64,000 bases of DNA, from positions 1 through 64,000 of IMG/VR virus record IMGVR_UViG_3300037451_000035. One strand, 5' to 3'. Shown one piece after another: positions 41,031 through 49,238 of this stretch. This DNA comes from a virus. A program made the translations under genes and the position numbers. The notes below the pieces were generated by a model. It worked only from the letters and a program-made list of their open reading frames with translations. It was not told where the DNA came from and searched no databases. Position 1 is the stretch's first letter, and each line of letters opens with the position of its first letter.

Positions 41031-42031
41031 TTGAAGACTCCCTGCGGCCCGCCGAGCACCTGGGTGGCGTTTGAGCCCGGCACGCTCGCGGCATCGATGA
41101 TCGTGCACCACGACGCGGCGTCGGCTTGGCGGGCGCGGCCGACGTGCCGGATTTGCTGGACCATGTATTTGCCGGCGAACGAGACGCTGTTGCGCGGCAA
41201 GAGCGCGGCTTGCGGCGTGACGATCGCAATGGCTGGCGGAAGCTGAACGAGATCGCCGACCGAGATATCGGCGCGCAGCACCGTCTTCAGATTGACGGTA
41301 AATCCGAGCCACGTCGGCTGGCCGATCAGGTCTTGATAGGCGATCTGCTTGGTGGTCGACGGCGCCGTGGTTCCGTCATAAGCCATGATCTTGTTGCCGG
41401 CCGTGACAAGCTGGACGCCGAGATAGGTTTTGTCGCCGAGTATCTTCTGCGACATCGAGCGCGCGAATTGCGCGAGTTGCTGGAGCGTGCCGTAGACGAA
41501 CGGCTGGTCGTAATTGAGCACAAGGTTCGGGCTGATTTTGATATCGAGCGTGAAATTGGGGAAGGCCGCGCCGAGCGCCGTCTTCAGCGCCGCCGATAAT
41601 TGCGTCCCCTTCTTCCAATTCGTCGAGATATTGACCGGCGCGTAATTCGAGCCGAGCGGCGGCGCCAGCACGAGGTCGAGCGTGGTGTCGGTCCCGATCC
41701 AATTGCCCAGGGCCGGGTAGATCGTGCCCTTGGCGAGAAGGCCCGCCTGATTCGCGGCCGCGGTCGCGAGCGGGAAGCCCTTTCCCATGCCGCCGTAAAC
41801 CGCCACCGGCTGGCCGTTCAAATTAGTCGCCTGGGCCACGACGGAAAGCGGCACGCCATAGATGCGCACGAAGGAGCGGACGTCCATGCCGCCGCCGGCC
41901 GCGGTCGCATAATTGAAGGCGAAGATATCGAGCTCGACGTCGAGGCAAGCCGGATCGAATACGCCGCCGGGGTGCGACGTATAGACCTTTTGGGCGGCGC
42001 CGGTGCCGATTTCGATGCGATAGAAGCGCAC
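41027..42031 (-). CDS. Baseplate hub protein
   Basis: 334 residues from GTG 42031 behind GGAGTGTAAGC. It has LDVELDIFAFNYATAAGGGM, VRIYGVPLSVVAQATNLNGQ, VAVYGGMGKGFPLATAAANQ, and later KYMVQQIRHVGRARQADAAS plus SWCTIIDAA, the order of phage hub proteins (T4 gp27/Mu gp44-like functional position). Beta-rich, no enzymatic motif. It lies between the spike gene and tail-associated genes. Confidence 0.75.
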   Translation of the reverse strand: MRFYRIEIGTGAAQKVYTSHPGGVFDPACLDVELDIFAFNYATAAGGGMDVRSFVRIYGVPLSVVAQATNLNGQPVAVYGGMGKGFPLATAAANQAGLLAKGTIYPALGNWIGTDTTLDLVLAPPLGSNYAPVNISTNWKKGTQLSAALKTALGAAFPNFTLDIKISPNLVLNYDQPFVYGTLQQLAQFARSMSQKILGDKTYLGVQLVTAGNKIMAYDGTTAPSTTKQIAYQDLIGQPTWLGFTVNLKTVLRADISVGDLVQLPPAIAIVTPQAALLPRNSVSFAGKYMVQQIRHVGRARQADAASWCTIIDAASVPGSNATQVLGGPQGVFN

Positions 42032-42033
42032 GC

Positions 42034-42357
42034 TTACACTCCGGTGATCTGGCCGTTCGTAATAAAGCCGTGCCACAGGCCGCCCGAACTGCCGTCAAGA
42101 GAAGGCGTCACCGTCATAGTTTCGAAGTTTGCGGCTGCGATTCCTCCAGAAACCGTCCACGCAAAGTCTGGACGGCACCCTTGGATTTTGAAATTCTCGC
42201 CAGCCTCGTCTTCGAAGAGTTGCCATTGCTCGCGCCTTGGGGTGTTTTCCACAAAGCAGCTTTGCCGCCATTCGGGATTTGTCGGCGAGCGAAAGGTGAA
42301 GCCGACGCGCGAGCCTCCCTTTATTAACCATTTCGGATCGAGTTCGATCAGCTTCAC
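42034..42357 (-). CDS. Small baseplate-region protein
   Basis: 107 residues from GTG 42357 (GTGA overlap). GVTFRSP-like core: SRVGFTFRSPTNPEWRQSCF, VENTPRREQWQLFED, ETMTVTPSLDGSSGGLWHGF and ITNGQITG. The 'WHGFITNG' end is shared by a family of small phage/metagenomic proteins of unknown function. It is inserted between hub and tail genes; possibly not a virion protein. Confidence 0.65.
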   Translation of the reverse strand: MKLIELDPKWLIKGGSRVGFTFRSPTNPEWRQSCFVENTPRREQWQLFEDEAGENFKIQGCRPDFAWTVSGGIAAANFETMTVTPSLDGSSGGLWHGFITNGQITGV

Positions 42358-42842
42358 GGATAGACCTCGAATTGCCGCGCGGGCGTGCGATAGATCAGGC
42401 TCGACGTCGCGAACAGGCCCGACACCAAATTGATATTGTAGCTGACCGAGCCGAGCGCGGTCACGGTTCCCGGGTTCGCGCTGATCGAAAACGTGAATGT
42501 CGACGGCCCGGTGATCACGCATTGAAAGGTGCCATTGTAGCCGTCCGGGGTTACACCGAAGACCGTCAAGGTTACGACGTTCCCGATTTTCAGCCCATGC
42601 GGCGCCACGGTCGTCGCCGTCGCCTTCCCCGCCAGCCATGTGAGCGCCTGGAGCGGGATCGAGCCCGGCGAGCCGACGAGCGCGCGCGCCACCACCAGCA
42701 CGTTCGAGAGGCTGTAGAGATTGAGGTAATAGCGCTGGCCGAACAGCGACCAAGTGACGATGCCCTGATATTGCTGGCCGTCGAGCGTCGGGCTGAAGGT
42801 GAACGTCGCTTGCGCCGTCGGATTGAAGGGGAAAGGCGTCAT
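42354..42842 (-). CDS. Tail/baseplate protein with a GYNGT beta module
   Basis: 162 residues. The N-terminal half (LDGQQYQGIVTWSLFGQRYY, LNLYSLSNVLVVARALVGSP) is typical of small proteins next to the hub; residues about 78-130 (HGLKIGNVVTLTVFGVTPDG, YNGTFQCVITGPSTFTFSIS) form a module also seen in the sheath protein and in gpJ here. Coupled to neighbours by GTGA/short spacing. Confidence 0.7.
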   Translation of the reverse strand: MTPFPFNPTAQATFTFSPTLDGQQYQGIVTWSLFGQRYYLNLYSLSNVLVVARALVGSPGSIPLQALTWLAGKATATTVAPHGLKIGNVVTLTVFGVTPDGYNGTFQCVITGPSTFTFSISANPGTVTALGSVSYNINLVSGLFATSSLIYRTPARQFEVYP

Positions 42843-42845
42843 GGC

Positions 42846-43592
42846 TCACCCCAAGGCCGGCAATGGCGAGGACGTCACCGGCACCAGCGGCGCCACGCCT
42901 GCGGCGCCGACCGAAGAGGCGGCCGGCACCGTGCTCATGCCGGCGAGGCTCGGGGGCACGTTGACGGTCTGGCCGAGGCCGGTCAGCGCGCCGTCGGTCG
43001 GCAAGCCGCCGGTGATCTTGCTCATGGCGGCGTTCTGGACTTGCTGGGCTTGCTGGAGCGAGATCAGCGGGGCGACGAAATCCCATTGCCAGCGATATTG
43101 TGGCTGCTTGCTCTCCGCGCTCGAAATGTCCCGAAGGTCGAGCATCACGCAATCGGTGAAGAAATAGGACGGCGTCGCCACGATGAAGGTGCCGCCCAGC
43201 GCATTGTGCGCTTTGAGCGCCGCGGTGAGCGCCAGCATGGTCGCCAGCTTGACCGCATAGCCACCCGGGGCCTTGGCCGGCACGAGCATGTGCATCGAGA
43301 TCGGGAGCGGGTCTGTGATCGCCGCGTTCGCGGCCACCGATTGATTCGCGAACGGGGAAGTCGCAATTTTCTGCGAGATCAGTGCCGTGCCCGGTGCCGG
43401 GTTGAAGTGCGCGAAATACTCGTCGAGCGTGGCCGGACCTCCGCCCGAAAGCACGCCGGCGACAAAATCGACCGATTGCGTCAGTGAAATAATCGGTAAC
43501 ATTCCGCCGGGCATGAAGGTGGCGATCCCGTTCGTGAGCATGATCGGCGAGATTTCGAACGTCAGCTTGTAGAGATCGCGCGCGGCGCTCAT
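42846..43592 (-). CDS. Tail tip/hub-adjacent structural protein
   Basis: 248 residues. YKLTFEISPIMLTNGIATFM opens a beta-rich region ('xFxISPIxLxNG'), followed by LPIISLTQSVDFVAGVLSGG, MLVPAKAPGGYAVKLATMLA, and FIVATPSYFFTDCVMLDLRD, as in Dit/LysM-like tail proteins between tape measure and hub. The C-terminal 60 residues are Ala/Val/Pro-rich and probably flexible. Overlaps the tape measure stop (ATGA). Confidence 0.65.
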   Translation of the reverse strand: MSAARDLYKLTFEISPIMLTNGIATFMPGGMLPIISLTQSVDFVAGVLSGGGPATLDEYFAHFNPAPGTALISQKIATSPFANQSVAANAAITDPLPISMHMLVPAKAPGGYAVKLATMLALTAALKAHNALGGTFIVATPSYFFTDCVMLDLRDISSAESKQPQYRWQWDFVAPLISLQQAQQVQNAAMSKITGGLPTDGALTGLGQTVNVPPSLAGMSTVPAASSVGAAGVAPLVPVTSSPLPALG

Positions 43593-45238
43593 GGCGTCCC
43601 ACCCAGCCCGATCTGCGAGCCGGCGGTAATAGCGCTGGCGCCGGTCGCGTCGTGAATCTCAATTATCACCTTTTGATATCCCGGCATTCCGTGCGCGCGG
43701 TCCAGATAGCCGCGGCCCTCGGGCCCGATTGGGAATTTCCCTGGTTGCTCAACGGCTCCTCGGCCGGAATGATAGGCCAGAAGCACCTTGTCGATGTCGC
43801 CGTGATAGCGGCGCACCAAATCGCGCAAGATCAATTGCGCGGTCTGCTCATTGTAAATCGGGTCGGTCAGGAATTGCGGGTCGCGATTATAGGCGCGCGC
43901 TGTGTCCGGAGTGATCTGATAGCGACCGATCGCGCCCTTCGGGCTGACGGCGGCGTCGCCGCTCCCTTCCAATTTCCGAACGAGGCCAAGGAGATCGCCT
44001 TCGGCCTGGGCGCCTTTGAGAAATGGCGGCGTCTGGAACTTAAATAGCGGGTTGTCGCCGCTGAAGACTCCGGTCGGCAATTTGAAGAGATCGCCGCGGG
44101 AGCCAATTCCAGGCGGCCCGGCCGGGATGGAATCAGCCGGCACGAACGATTTGATCCACCCGGCCGCCGCGCCGACAGCCGAAGCCAGCGCGCCTAGATT
44201 GTCCTTGAATCCGGTGACGTCGCGCTCGAAGTCCGGACTGACGAGATATTTGGCAAAACGCTCGATCGCCTTGCCCATCGGCTCGATCCACTTCTCGGCG
44301 CCGGACAGGAAGGTGTCCGTCGCCTTCGCCACCGAGCCGGCGAGCTTCTCCAGCGGGGCCGTCAGACCGACGAGGTTCTTGACCAGCGTGTTCTCGATTC
44401 CGAGCCCGGCGCGCTCCAGACCGGTATTGAAGTCCTGCCAGCCGCGCGTGACGTCCTTTTGCAGATTGAGATTTTGCGCGTCGGTCTTGAAGCGCTCGAT
44501 CTGGACCCGCCGTTCCTCCTTGCTGGCGCCCAGGAACCGCACGATATCGTCCGGGCTTAGGAATTGGTCGAGCCCGAGCGCCCGGGCCCGGGGGAGAACG
44601 AGGCCCTGTGGCGTGCCCGCAAACAGCCCTGGAAGGCGCTCCAGAAGCTGCGCCGATACGGACGCCGCATTGCCGCCGCCCGCACCAGGATTGATGCCAG
44701 CGGCGCGCAGGCCAATCTGGGCGGGATTGGTGATGTCGAAGAGGGCGTTGCGTGCGGCCGCCAGCACCGCGCCCGGGTCGACGAAGCGCCCGAGATTGAG
44801 CCCGAAGGCCTGCTGCTGGCCGTAGCTGATGCCCAGGCCGCCCGCGGCGCGCCGGGTGCCCGATACCGATTCGGCCAGCCGGTCGAGGCTTACCGCGCCG
44901 ACAATGGCGCCGAGCGCCCCGGTAATGCCTGTCCATTTCGCCAGCGTCAGCGTCATGCGCCCGAGGCTGGCCGCCGTCTCCTTGGCGCGCGTCGAGATTC
45001 CCGTCCAGGCGCGCTCGCTCCGCTCCGCCTCTTGGGCGACGCGCTTCTCGCCCTCCAGCACCCGGGTGAGCAATTGCGTCTGTGCCGCGATCGCGGCGAC
45101 GACGGGCTGCTCGGCCGCGGCGACCTTACCCCATAGGCCGGGCAACTTGCCCATGGTCTGCACATATTTTTCGACGAGCGCGAAATAGGCTTTTGCCTTC
45201 GTATCGTCGAGTTCCACTTCGAAAATCGACTTCGCCAT
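43589..45238 (-). CDS. Tape measure protein with C-terminal lytic transglycosylase domain
   Basis: 549 residues from ATG 45238. N-terminal helical/coiled region (FEVELDDTKAKAYFALVEKY), a hydrophobic stretch at 105-130 (LAKWTGITGALGAIVGAVSL), further helices, then at about 430-520 an SLT-like domain: LLGLVRKLEGSGDAAVSPKG, AIGRYQITPDTARAYNR and KVLLAYHSGRGAVEQPG. The Glu in KLEGS is the likely catalytic acid. A tail of this length would be short for a myovirus. It sets tail length and opens peptidoglycan on entry. Confidence 0.82.
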   Translation of the reverse strand: MAKSIFEVELDDTKAKAYFALVEKYVQTMGKLPGLWGKVAAAEQPVVAAIAAQTQLLTRVLEGEKRVAQEAERSERAWTGISTRAKETAASLGRMTLTLAKWTGITGALGAIVGAVSLDRLAESVSGTRRAAGGLGISYGQQQAFGLNLGRFVDPGAVLAAARNALFDITNPAQIGLRAAGINPGAGGGNAASVSAQLLERLPGLFAGTPQGLVLPRARALGLDQFLSPDDIVRFLGASKEERRVQIERFKTDAQNLNLQKDVTRGWQDFNTGLERAGLGIENTLVKNLVGLTAPLEKLAGSVAKATDTFLSGAEKWIEPMGKAIERFAKYLVSPDFERDVTGFKDNLGALASAVGAAAGWIKSFVPADSIPAGPPGIGSRGDLFKLPTGVFSGDNPLFKFQTPPFLKGAQAEGDLLGLVRKLEGSGDAAVSPKGAIGRYQITPDTARAYNRDPQFLTDPIYNEQTAQLILRDLVRRYHGDIDKVLLAYHSGRGAVEQPGKFPIGPEGRGYLDRAHGMPGYQKVIIEIHDATGASAITAGSQIGLGGTP

Positions 45239-45249
45239 GCGCGCCCTCG

Positions 45250-45510
45250 TCAGAACCGCCGCAGGCGATTCCGCCACTCGAAGGCGGTACTATACGGCAA
45301 ATCGACCGCTTCCATCAGGTCGCGAAAGCCGTTCTCCGCAAGCTCGTTCAGGAGGGAACCGACGACTCCACCTTCGGCCCAGAATTGGCGGTCTCGATCG
45401 ACGTCGGCAAGGAACTCGCGAACTCCGTAGAGGTCAAGGACACGGCGCGCGCCCGCCATAAGCCAATCGTCTCGTAGAGCACCGGAAGATCGGACTTCTG
45501 GTTCATCCAC
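45250..45510 (-). CDS. Tail assembly chaperone, T part (expressed by -1 frameshift)
   Basis: The -1 frame downstream of the slippery site encodes EVRSSGALRDDWLMAGARRV, then VDRDRQFWAEGGVVGSLLNE, LAENGFRDLMEAVDLPYSTA and ends FEWRNRLRRF at 45250. It overlaps the C-terminus of the 45348-45941 gene and lies just before the tape measure, as in the lambda G/GT arrangement. Probably made as a fusion with the upstream frame (45250-45941 joined at 45522-45529). Confidence 0.75.
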   Translation of the reverse strand: MDEPEVRSSGALRDDWLMAGARRVLDLYGVREFLADVDRDRQFWAEGGVVGSLLNELAENGFRDLMEAVDLPYSTAFEWRNRLRRF

Positions 45511-45941
45511 GAGGCCACAGTAAAAAAAACGAGGAAGCTTTCAACCTCCGCCGCGGTCTCCGGGTCGATCTTGCCTTGCTGAGTCGCGACGTCGTACGGG
45601 AGCGTTTGCCAGCCGCCGGCGTCGCCCAGCACCACCACCGACGTCAGCCGCCGGATCTCCGCCAGCAAGCCGCGCTCGACGCCCGGCCGCGTGATCTCCT
45701 TGGTGGTCGGGTCGCGCCGGTCCTCCCATTGCCCGAGCTCGGTCGCTACGTCCTTGAGCGCGAGCGCGGCAATCCGCGGCGCGGCATTGCCGGCAACCCC
45801 GGACATGCGCACCATGGTGCGCGATATCGGCTCCCAATACCGCTCGAAGATTTCCCGGCTGATCGGCACCGAATGCACCCAGAGGGTAGTGCCGTCGTCG
45901 TCAATCGGGAGCGCGATGTTTAATCTTTTGTCTATACGCAT
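45348..45941 (-). CDS. Tail assembly chaperone, G part
   Basis: 197 residues from ATG 45941. MRIDKRLNIALPIDDDGTTL, VHSVPISREIFERYWEPISR, RIAALALKDVATELGQWEDR, GLLAEIRRLTSVVVLGDAGG and FFTVASWMNQKSDLPVLYE, ending STEFASSLPTSIETANS, follow a family found between tail tube and tape measure genes. It keeps the tape measure soluble. The slippery T8 run lies at codons about 138-140. Its start overlaps the GIY-YIG gene by 10 bases. Confidence 0.8.
   Translation of the reverse strand: MRIDKRLNIALPIDDDGTTLWVHSVPISREIFERYWEPISRTMVRMSGVAGNAAPRIAALALKDVATELGQWEDRRDPTTKEITRPGVERGLLAEIRRLTSVVVLGDAGGWQTLPYDVATQQGKIDPETAAEVESFLVFFTVASWMNQKSDLPVLYETIGLWRARAVSLTSTEFASSLPTSIETANSGPKVESSVPS
45522..45529 (-). 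other. -1 ribosomal frameshift site (U UUU UUU)
   Basis: On the - strand the zero frame reads GTT TTT TTT ACT, so the heptamer T TTT TTT is in phase for tandem slippage by -1. The shifted frame stays open for about 90 codons to 45250 and encodes a conserved-looking chaperone part. Confidence 0.7.
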
Positions 45942-46717
45942 GATAAAAGCCCCGCTGAGGCGCCGTCGCCCCATTGCGCAAATGCTGACGGAAAAACTGG
46001 ACATTCCCGTTTCCATCTCTTTATAGCATGGCCGACGCTTATATTGCGGCGGTGATCTGCTGAAAGCTGTCTTCCAGTAAGAGCGATGCTGATACTTTGA
46101 CAATGAGCATCCGATAATTTCACGCCTCTCCGACGCGTGCTTATGGCTTGGCAAATTTCTTGAGTGCGTTTTCTGCCTTTATTTTTCAGCGTAGTTTTTT
46201 CAACCGCCAATGGATCGCGTTTTTTGTTGAGCTTGGCGAGGCGCATCACTTGTTTGGTTTCATCGCTATGCTTCCGCCCCAAGAAAGGAGGATTTAACTT
46301 TACTCTCGCACTGCTGGCCGCCCGAAATTCTAGAGAATGAACGGCCCCTCGATGGCCGATGCCATATTTGTTTCCTTTGCTTCTAGCAATCAACGCACGG
46401 ATAGTTTTGGCCGACACTTTTCTCCCAGACACTCCTTCGCCGCCATCAGTCTGATTGACAAGTGGGCCATTCTTTCCTCGGCCGATGGCAGCGATCAGCG
46501 CGATCTCGATTTCAAATGCCTCTGGCTCTGTGAGATTAGACCGAATTATCACTATAGGAATTTCGCCGCCAGCCTTGGCGATGATTCGCTGAAGGTGTGA
46601 GTTGTGGCTTTTTCGCAGATGAACACGCCAACGATCACGTTGGCCCTTGCCGACGTAGCACGGCGAGCCGTCCCAGGGCCGGAAGGCGACGTAAATGTAG
46701 TATTTCCGTTTCAGCAT
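45932..46717 (-). CDS. GIY-YIG homing endonuclease with NUMOD3 repeats
   Basis: 261 residues behind AAACAGGGAATCGCTATC. KYYIYVAFRPWDGSPCYVGK is the GIY-YIG core (YIYVA ... YVGKG), with RWRVHLRKSHN and EAFEIEIALIAAIGR (catalytic Glu) following, then NQTDGGEGVSGRKVSAKT. The C-terminal half has NUMOD3-type DNA-binding repeats (NPPFLGRKHSDETKQ; RRRGVKLSDAHCQSI). Free-standing between tail tube and chaperone genes, lower GC than neighbours. Related to the gene at 53045. Confidence 0.88.
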   Translation of the reverse strand: MLKRKYYIYVAFRPWDGSPCYVGKGQRDRWRVHLRKSHNSHLQRIIAKAGGEIPIVIIRSNLTEPEAFEIEIALIAAIGRGKNGPLVNQTDGGEGVSGRKVSAKTIRALIARSKGNKYGIGHRGAVHSLEFRAASSARVKLNPPFLGRKHSDETKQVMRLAKLNKKRDPLAVEKTTLKNKGRKRTQEICQAISTRRRGVKLSDAHCQSISIALTGRQLSADHRRNISVGHAIKRWKRECPVFPSAFAQWGDGASAGLLSCV

Positions 46718-46763
46718 GATAGCGATTCCCTGTTTGCGGAAATCACTATAAGCCGACGTCCGG

Positions 46764-47210
46764 CTAAAAGAAAAGCGCGTTTCCGACCACGTAGAAGCCG
46801 GTACAGGTCACTGCAAAAATCGGGGTCGTGCCATTGAAGAGCAAGTCGCCGACGCTTTCGATGGCGCAATTCTGAAGTTGATATGAGCCGAGGCCGGTCG
46901 AGACGTCTGGAAATACCGTGCCGGGGCCGATCACGGCGTTTAATTCCATTTGCGTCTTGTATTGGTCGGCGAGCAATTGCGTCTTCAGCAACGCAATTAC
47001 CACCGAAATCGGCATATAGCATTCCGGCGATTGCACCGTGCCGGTGAGCGTCGGCAATTGCGCCGAGGCTTGCCCGGTGAGCCGGAGATTGATGCCCTCG
47101 CGGTCCAGATAGGGCGCGGTGACGTTGAGCGTCGGGAAATTCGACCAGACGACGGCACCGCGAACGCGATTCAAAATTCCCTGATCGATCAACGGATTCC
47201 CAGAAGCCAT
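46764..47210 (-). CDS. Tail tube protein
   Basis: 148 residues. NPLIDQGILNRVRGAVVWSN, FPTLNVTAPYLDREGINLRL, PECYMPISVVIALLKTQLLA, QYKTQMELNAVIGPGTVFPD and FNGTTPIFAVTCTGFYVVGN match short myophage tube proteins encoded right after the sheath. Size is normal (about 150). It forms the inner tail tube. Confidence 0.8.
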   Translation of the reverse strand: MASGNPLIDQGILNRVRGAVVWSNFPTLNVTAPYLDREGINLRLTGQASAQLPTLTGTVQSPECYMPISVVIALLKTQLLADQYKTQMELNAVIGPGTVFPDVSTGLGSYQLQNCAIESVGDLLFNGTTPIFAVTCTGFYVVGNALFF

Positions 47211-47228
47211 GTTCGATTCCTCTTTCGA

Positions 47229-48857
47229 TCAGGTCGACAGCGGGAAGCTGGACACCGTCACATTGAAGACGATTGCCGTGAACCCGCGCAGCGGCACGTA
47301 GAAGATCGAAAAGCCTTTGTAGATGCCCGCCTTATAGTCGTTCGGATTTTCCGTGACGTAGGCGGCGAACGGATCGGCGTTGATGATCGTGAAGCCAGCA
47401 TAGGTCTGCGCCGCGAGCGCCGCCTGGAATTGGGCGGCGTTGAGCGCGAGCGCCTTGATCGGATTGAGCACCAGGCCTGCGGCAATGCCCGCGCCCATGG
47501 TCGAGATCGCGACCTGCAGAAGCGCGTTGATGCCGGCTTGATTGTAATAGAGCGGATTCGACGGGTTGTTCGATCCCGAGATCAGCGCCGCGGTGATCGC
47601 CAGCGCGACATTGATCTGGACCCAATCGACCGAATACCAATAATTGAACGGGTTGCCGTCCAGATTATTGCCGCCGAGTAGGATGGCGGCCGAGATACCG
47701 CCCGCGGCGCCGGTGCCGACCACGCTGACATTCGCGGCGTTGAGTGTCGAGAGCAGCGCCGCATTGCCGGCCGGCGGATAGGGCGTCACGCCCACCAGGA
47801 ACGCCAGATTGAGCGGCGTCACCCGATTCGTCGACGAGGGCGAATAATTGAGCGTGACCCAGAAGACGGCCGCCATCGAGAACTCGGTGGCTTGCACCCC
47901 GGGCGCCTCGATCAGCAGCAAGGCGCACTTCATCGTCGCGGCATAGCTGGCGTAATTCGCAAGCGTTGTCGTGATGAAGAAATAGGTTTGCGCTGTCGTT
48001 CCATTGAAGCCGGCGAGGAAGGTCAGGAACGACGCCACCGCGTCCCAGGACCTCGGCACCAAATACGAATAGAAGATGCCCGGATTGGCGGTGATATAGG
48101 CCGACAGCGCGGTCACGCCTTGCGCCGGCGTGCCGGTGCCCAGCTCGAGCACATAGACGCCCTGGCCCGTCCCTTGGGCGAAGAACGTCGTCGCCATTTG
48201 GAGAAGCTCGGCCGTGGTCGCCGGCGTGAATGTCGGCGTGCCGGTGGCCGGCGAAACGGTCCCCGAGGGCACCGCAAAGGTGAAAGTTTGTGCGCCGGTG
48301 ACGGTGGCAAGGAACGTGCCGTTGTAGCCGGCCTGAGCGGCGCCCGCGATCGTGGTGAGGAAGGTCGCGTTCGTAGCGAGCCCGATGGTCGCCTCGCAAG
48401 TCCCGCCGGTGATCGTCATGGTCAAGCCGGCGGCGACGAAGAACGTAATCGTCGCGCCGCTGGTGCCCGCCGCGCACGGCCATGTGCCGTTGATCGCCGC
48501 GAAAGAACCGGTACCGGTAGCGCTCGCCACAAGAACCGGATCGCCCGGATTGAGGCCGATGCCGGCCGAGAGCGTCAGCGTCACAAGTCCAGTGGTCGTG
48601 TTGTAAGTGCCGCTGGAGATATCCGAGGCCGTGCCTTCGAGCGTCGCCGTGGCGAGCCCGGCCGATTGCGTGAGGCTGGCAAGCGGGATTGCGAGCGCCA
48701 GCAATGGCGTCAGATCGGAAAGCTGGGTCAGCAACGCCTTCGAATTGGCGGCGAGGCTGGTACCGCCTTGGCTGATGAGCGCGCCGGTTTTCTGGAGCGT
48801 CGATGGCGTCGGCGCCACCAGAACGTTCACGTTAACTTTGCAAATCGGATTTGCCAT
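47229..48857 (-). CDS. Contractile tail sheath protein
   Basis: 542 residues. KTGALISQGGTSLAANSKAL and LLTQLSDLTPLLALAIPLAS at the N-terminus; LLQMATTFFAQGTGQGVYVL, LELGTGTPAQGVTALSAYIT, then YFFITTTLANYASYAATMKC and the C-terminal insertion/tube-binding region with FNYWYSVDWVQINVALAITA ... IADPF-like end. An inserted beta module of about 75 residues at 85-165 (SSGTYNTTTGLVTLTLSAGI ...) and a GYNGTF module at 170-220 are extra to the usual sheath. Its presence defines a contractile-tailed phage. Confidence 0.85.
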   Translation of the reverse strand: MANPICKVNVNVLVAPTPSTLQKTGALISQGGTSLAANSKALLTQLSDLTPLLALAIPLASLTQSAGLATATLEGTASDISSGTYNTTTGLVTLTLSAGIGLNPGDPVLVASATGTGSFAAINGTWPCAAGTSGATITFFVAAGLTMTITGGTCEATIGLATNATFLTTIAGAAQAGYNGTFLATVTGAQTFTFAVPSGTVSPATGTPTFTPATTAELLQMATTFFAQGTGQGVYVLELGTGTPAQGVTALSAYITANPGIFYSYLVPRSWDAVASFLTFLAGFNGTTAQTYFFITTTLANYASYAATMKCALLLIEAPGVQATEFSMAAVFWVTLNYSPSSTNRVTPLNLAFLVGVTPYPPAGNAALLSTLNAANVSVVGTGAAGGISAAILLGGNNLDGNPFNYWYSVDWVQINVALAITAALISGSNNPSNPLYYNQAGINALLQVAISTMGAGIAAGLVLNPIKALALNAAQFQAALAAQTYAGFTIINADPFAAYVTENPNDYKAGIYKGFSIFYVPLRGFTAIVFNVTVSSFPLST

Positions 48858-48898
48858 CGCGGCCTTCCTTCCCAGCCTAGAGGACTAAGGGTCGCGAA

Positions 48899-49195
48899 TC
48901 AGCGGTAGGAGACCGAGACCACCTGTCCGGCGCCGGGCACGACCGTAATGCCGGTAAGGCACGGAAAGCGCAGAACCACTGGCCCGACCGTCGCCGGGAT
49001 CACGGCGACCTGATTGCTCGTGTTCGCGGCCGCAGTCGTGGCCGCATCGTTGATTGATCCGGCGGCACCGGCGACTTGCACGTCGACCGTGCCGATCATG
49101 CCCGGCTGGGCTTTCACCACCGTCGGGACTGAAATCCAAAGCTTGTTGAGCGTCCCGTCGTTGACGTTGATGGTCGCAATGGGATTCTGGGGCAT
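48899..49195 (-). CDS. Small structural protein, paralogue of 56100-56396
   Basis: 98 residues. NPIATINVNDGTLNKLWISV, VKAQPGMIGTVDVQVAGAAG, NDAATTAAANTSNQVAVIPA and CLTGITVVPGAGQVVSVSYR align along the full length with the 98-residue protein at 56100. Both look like small beta-sandwich decoration or tail-surface proteins. Located between sheath and the glycosyltransferase cassette. Confidence 0.65.
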   Translation of the reverse strand: MPQNPIATINVNDGTLNKLWISVPTVVKAQPGMIGTVDVQVAGAAGSINDAATTAAANTSNQVAVIPATVGPVVLRFPCLTGITVVPGAGQVVSVSYR

Positions 49196-49238
49196 CGTGC
49201 CTTCCTCTGATTTATCGGGCTACAAAGTCGCAAAACAC

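Noticed and set aside
42034-43662. 542-codon frame read as one protein
   Set aside because: Only its last 107 codons (from GTG 42357) look natural; the rest is a shadow of two structural genes.
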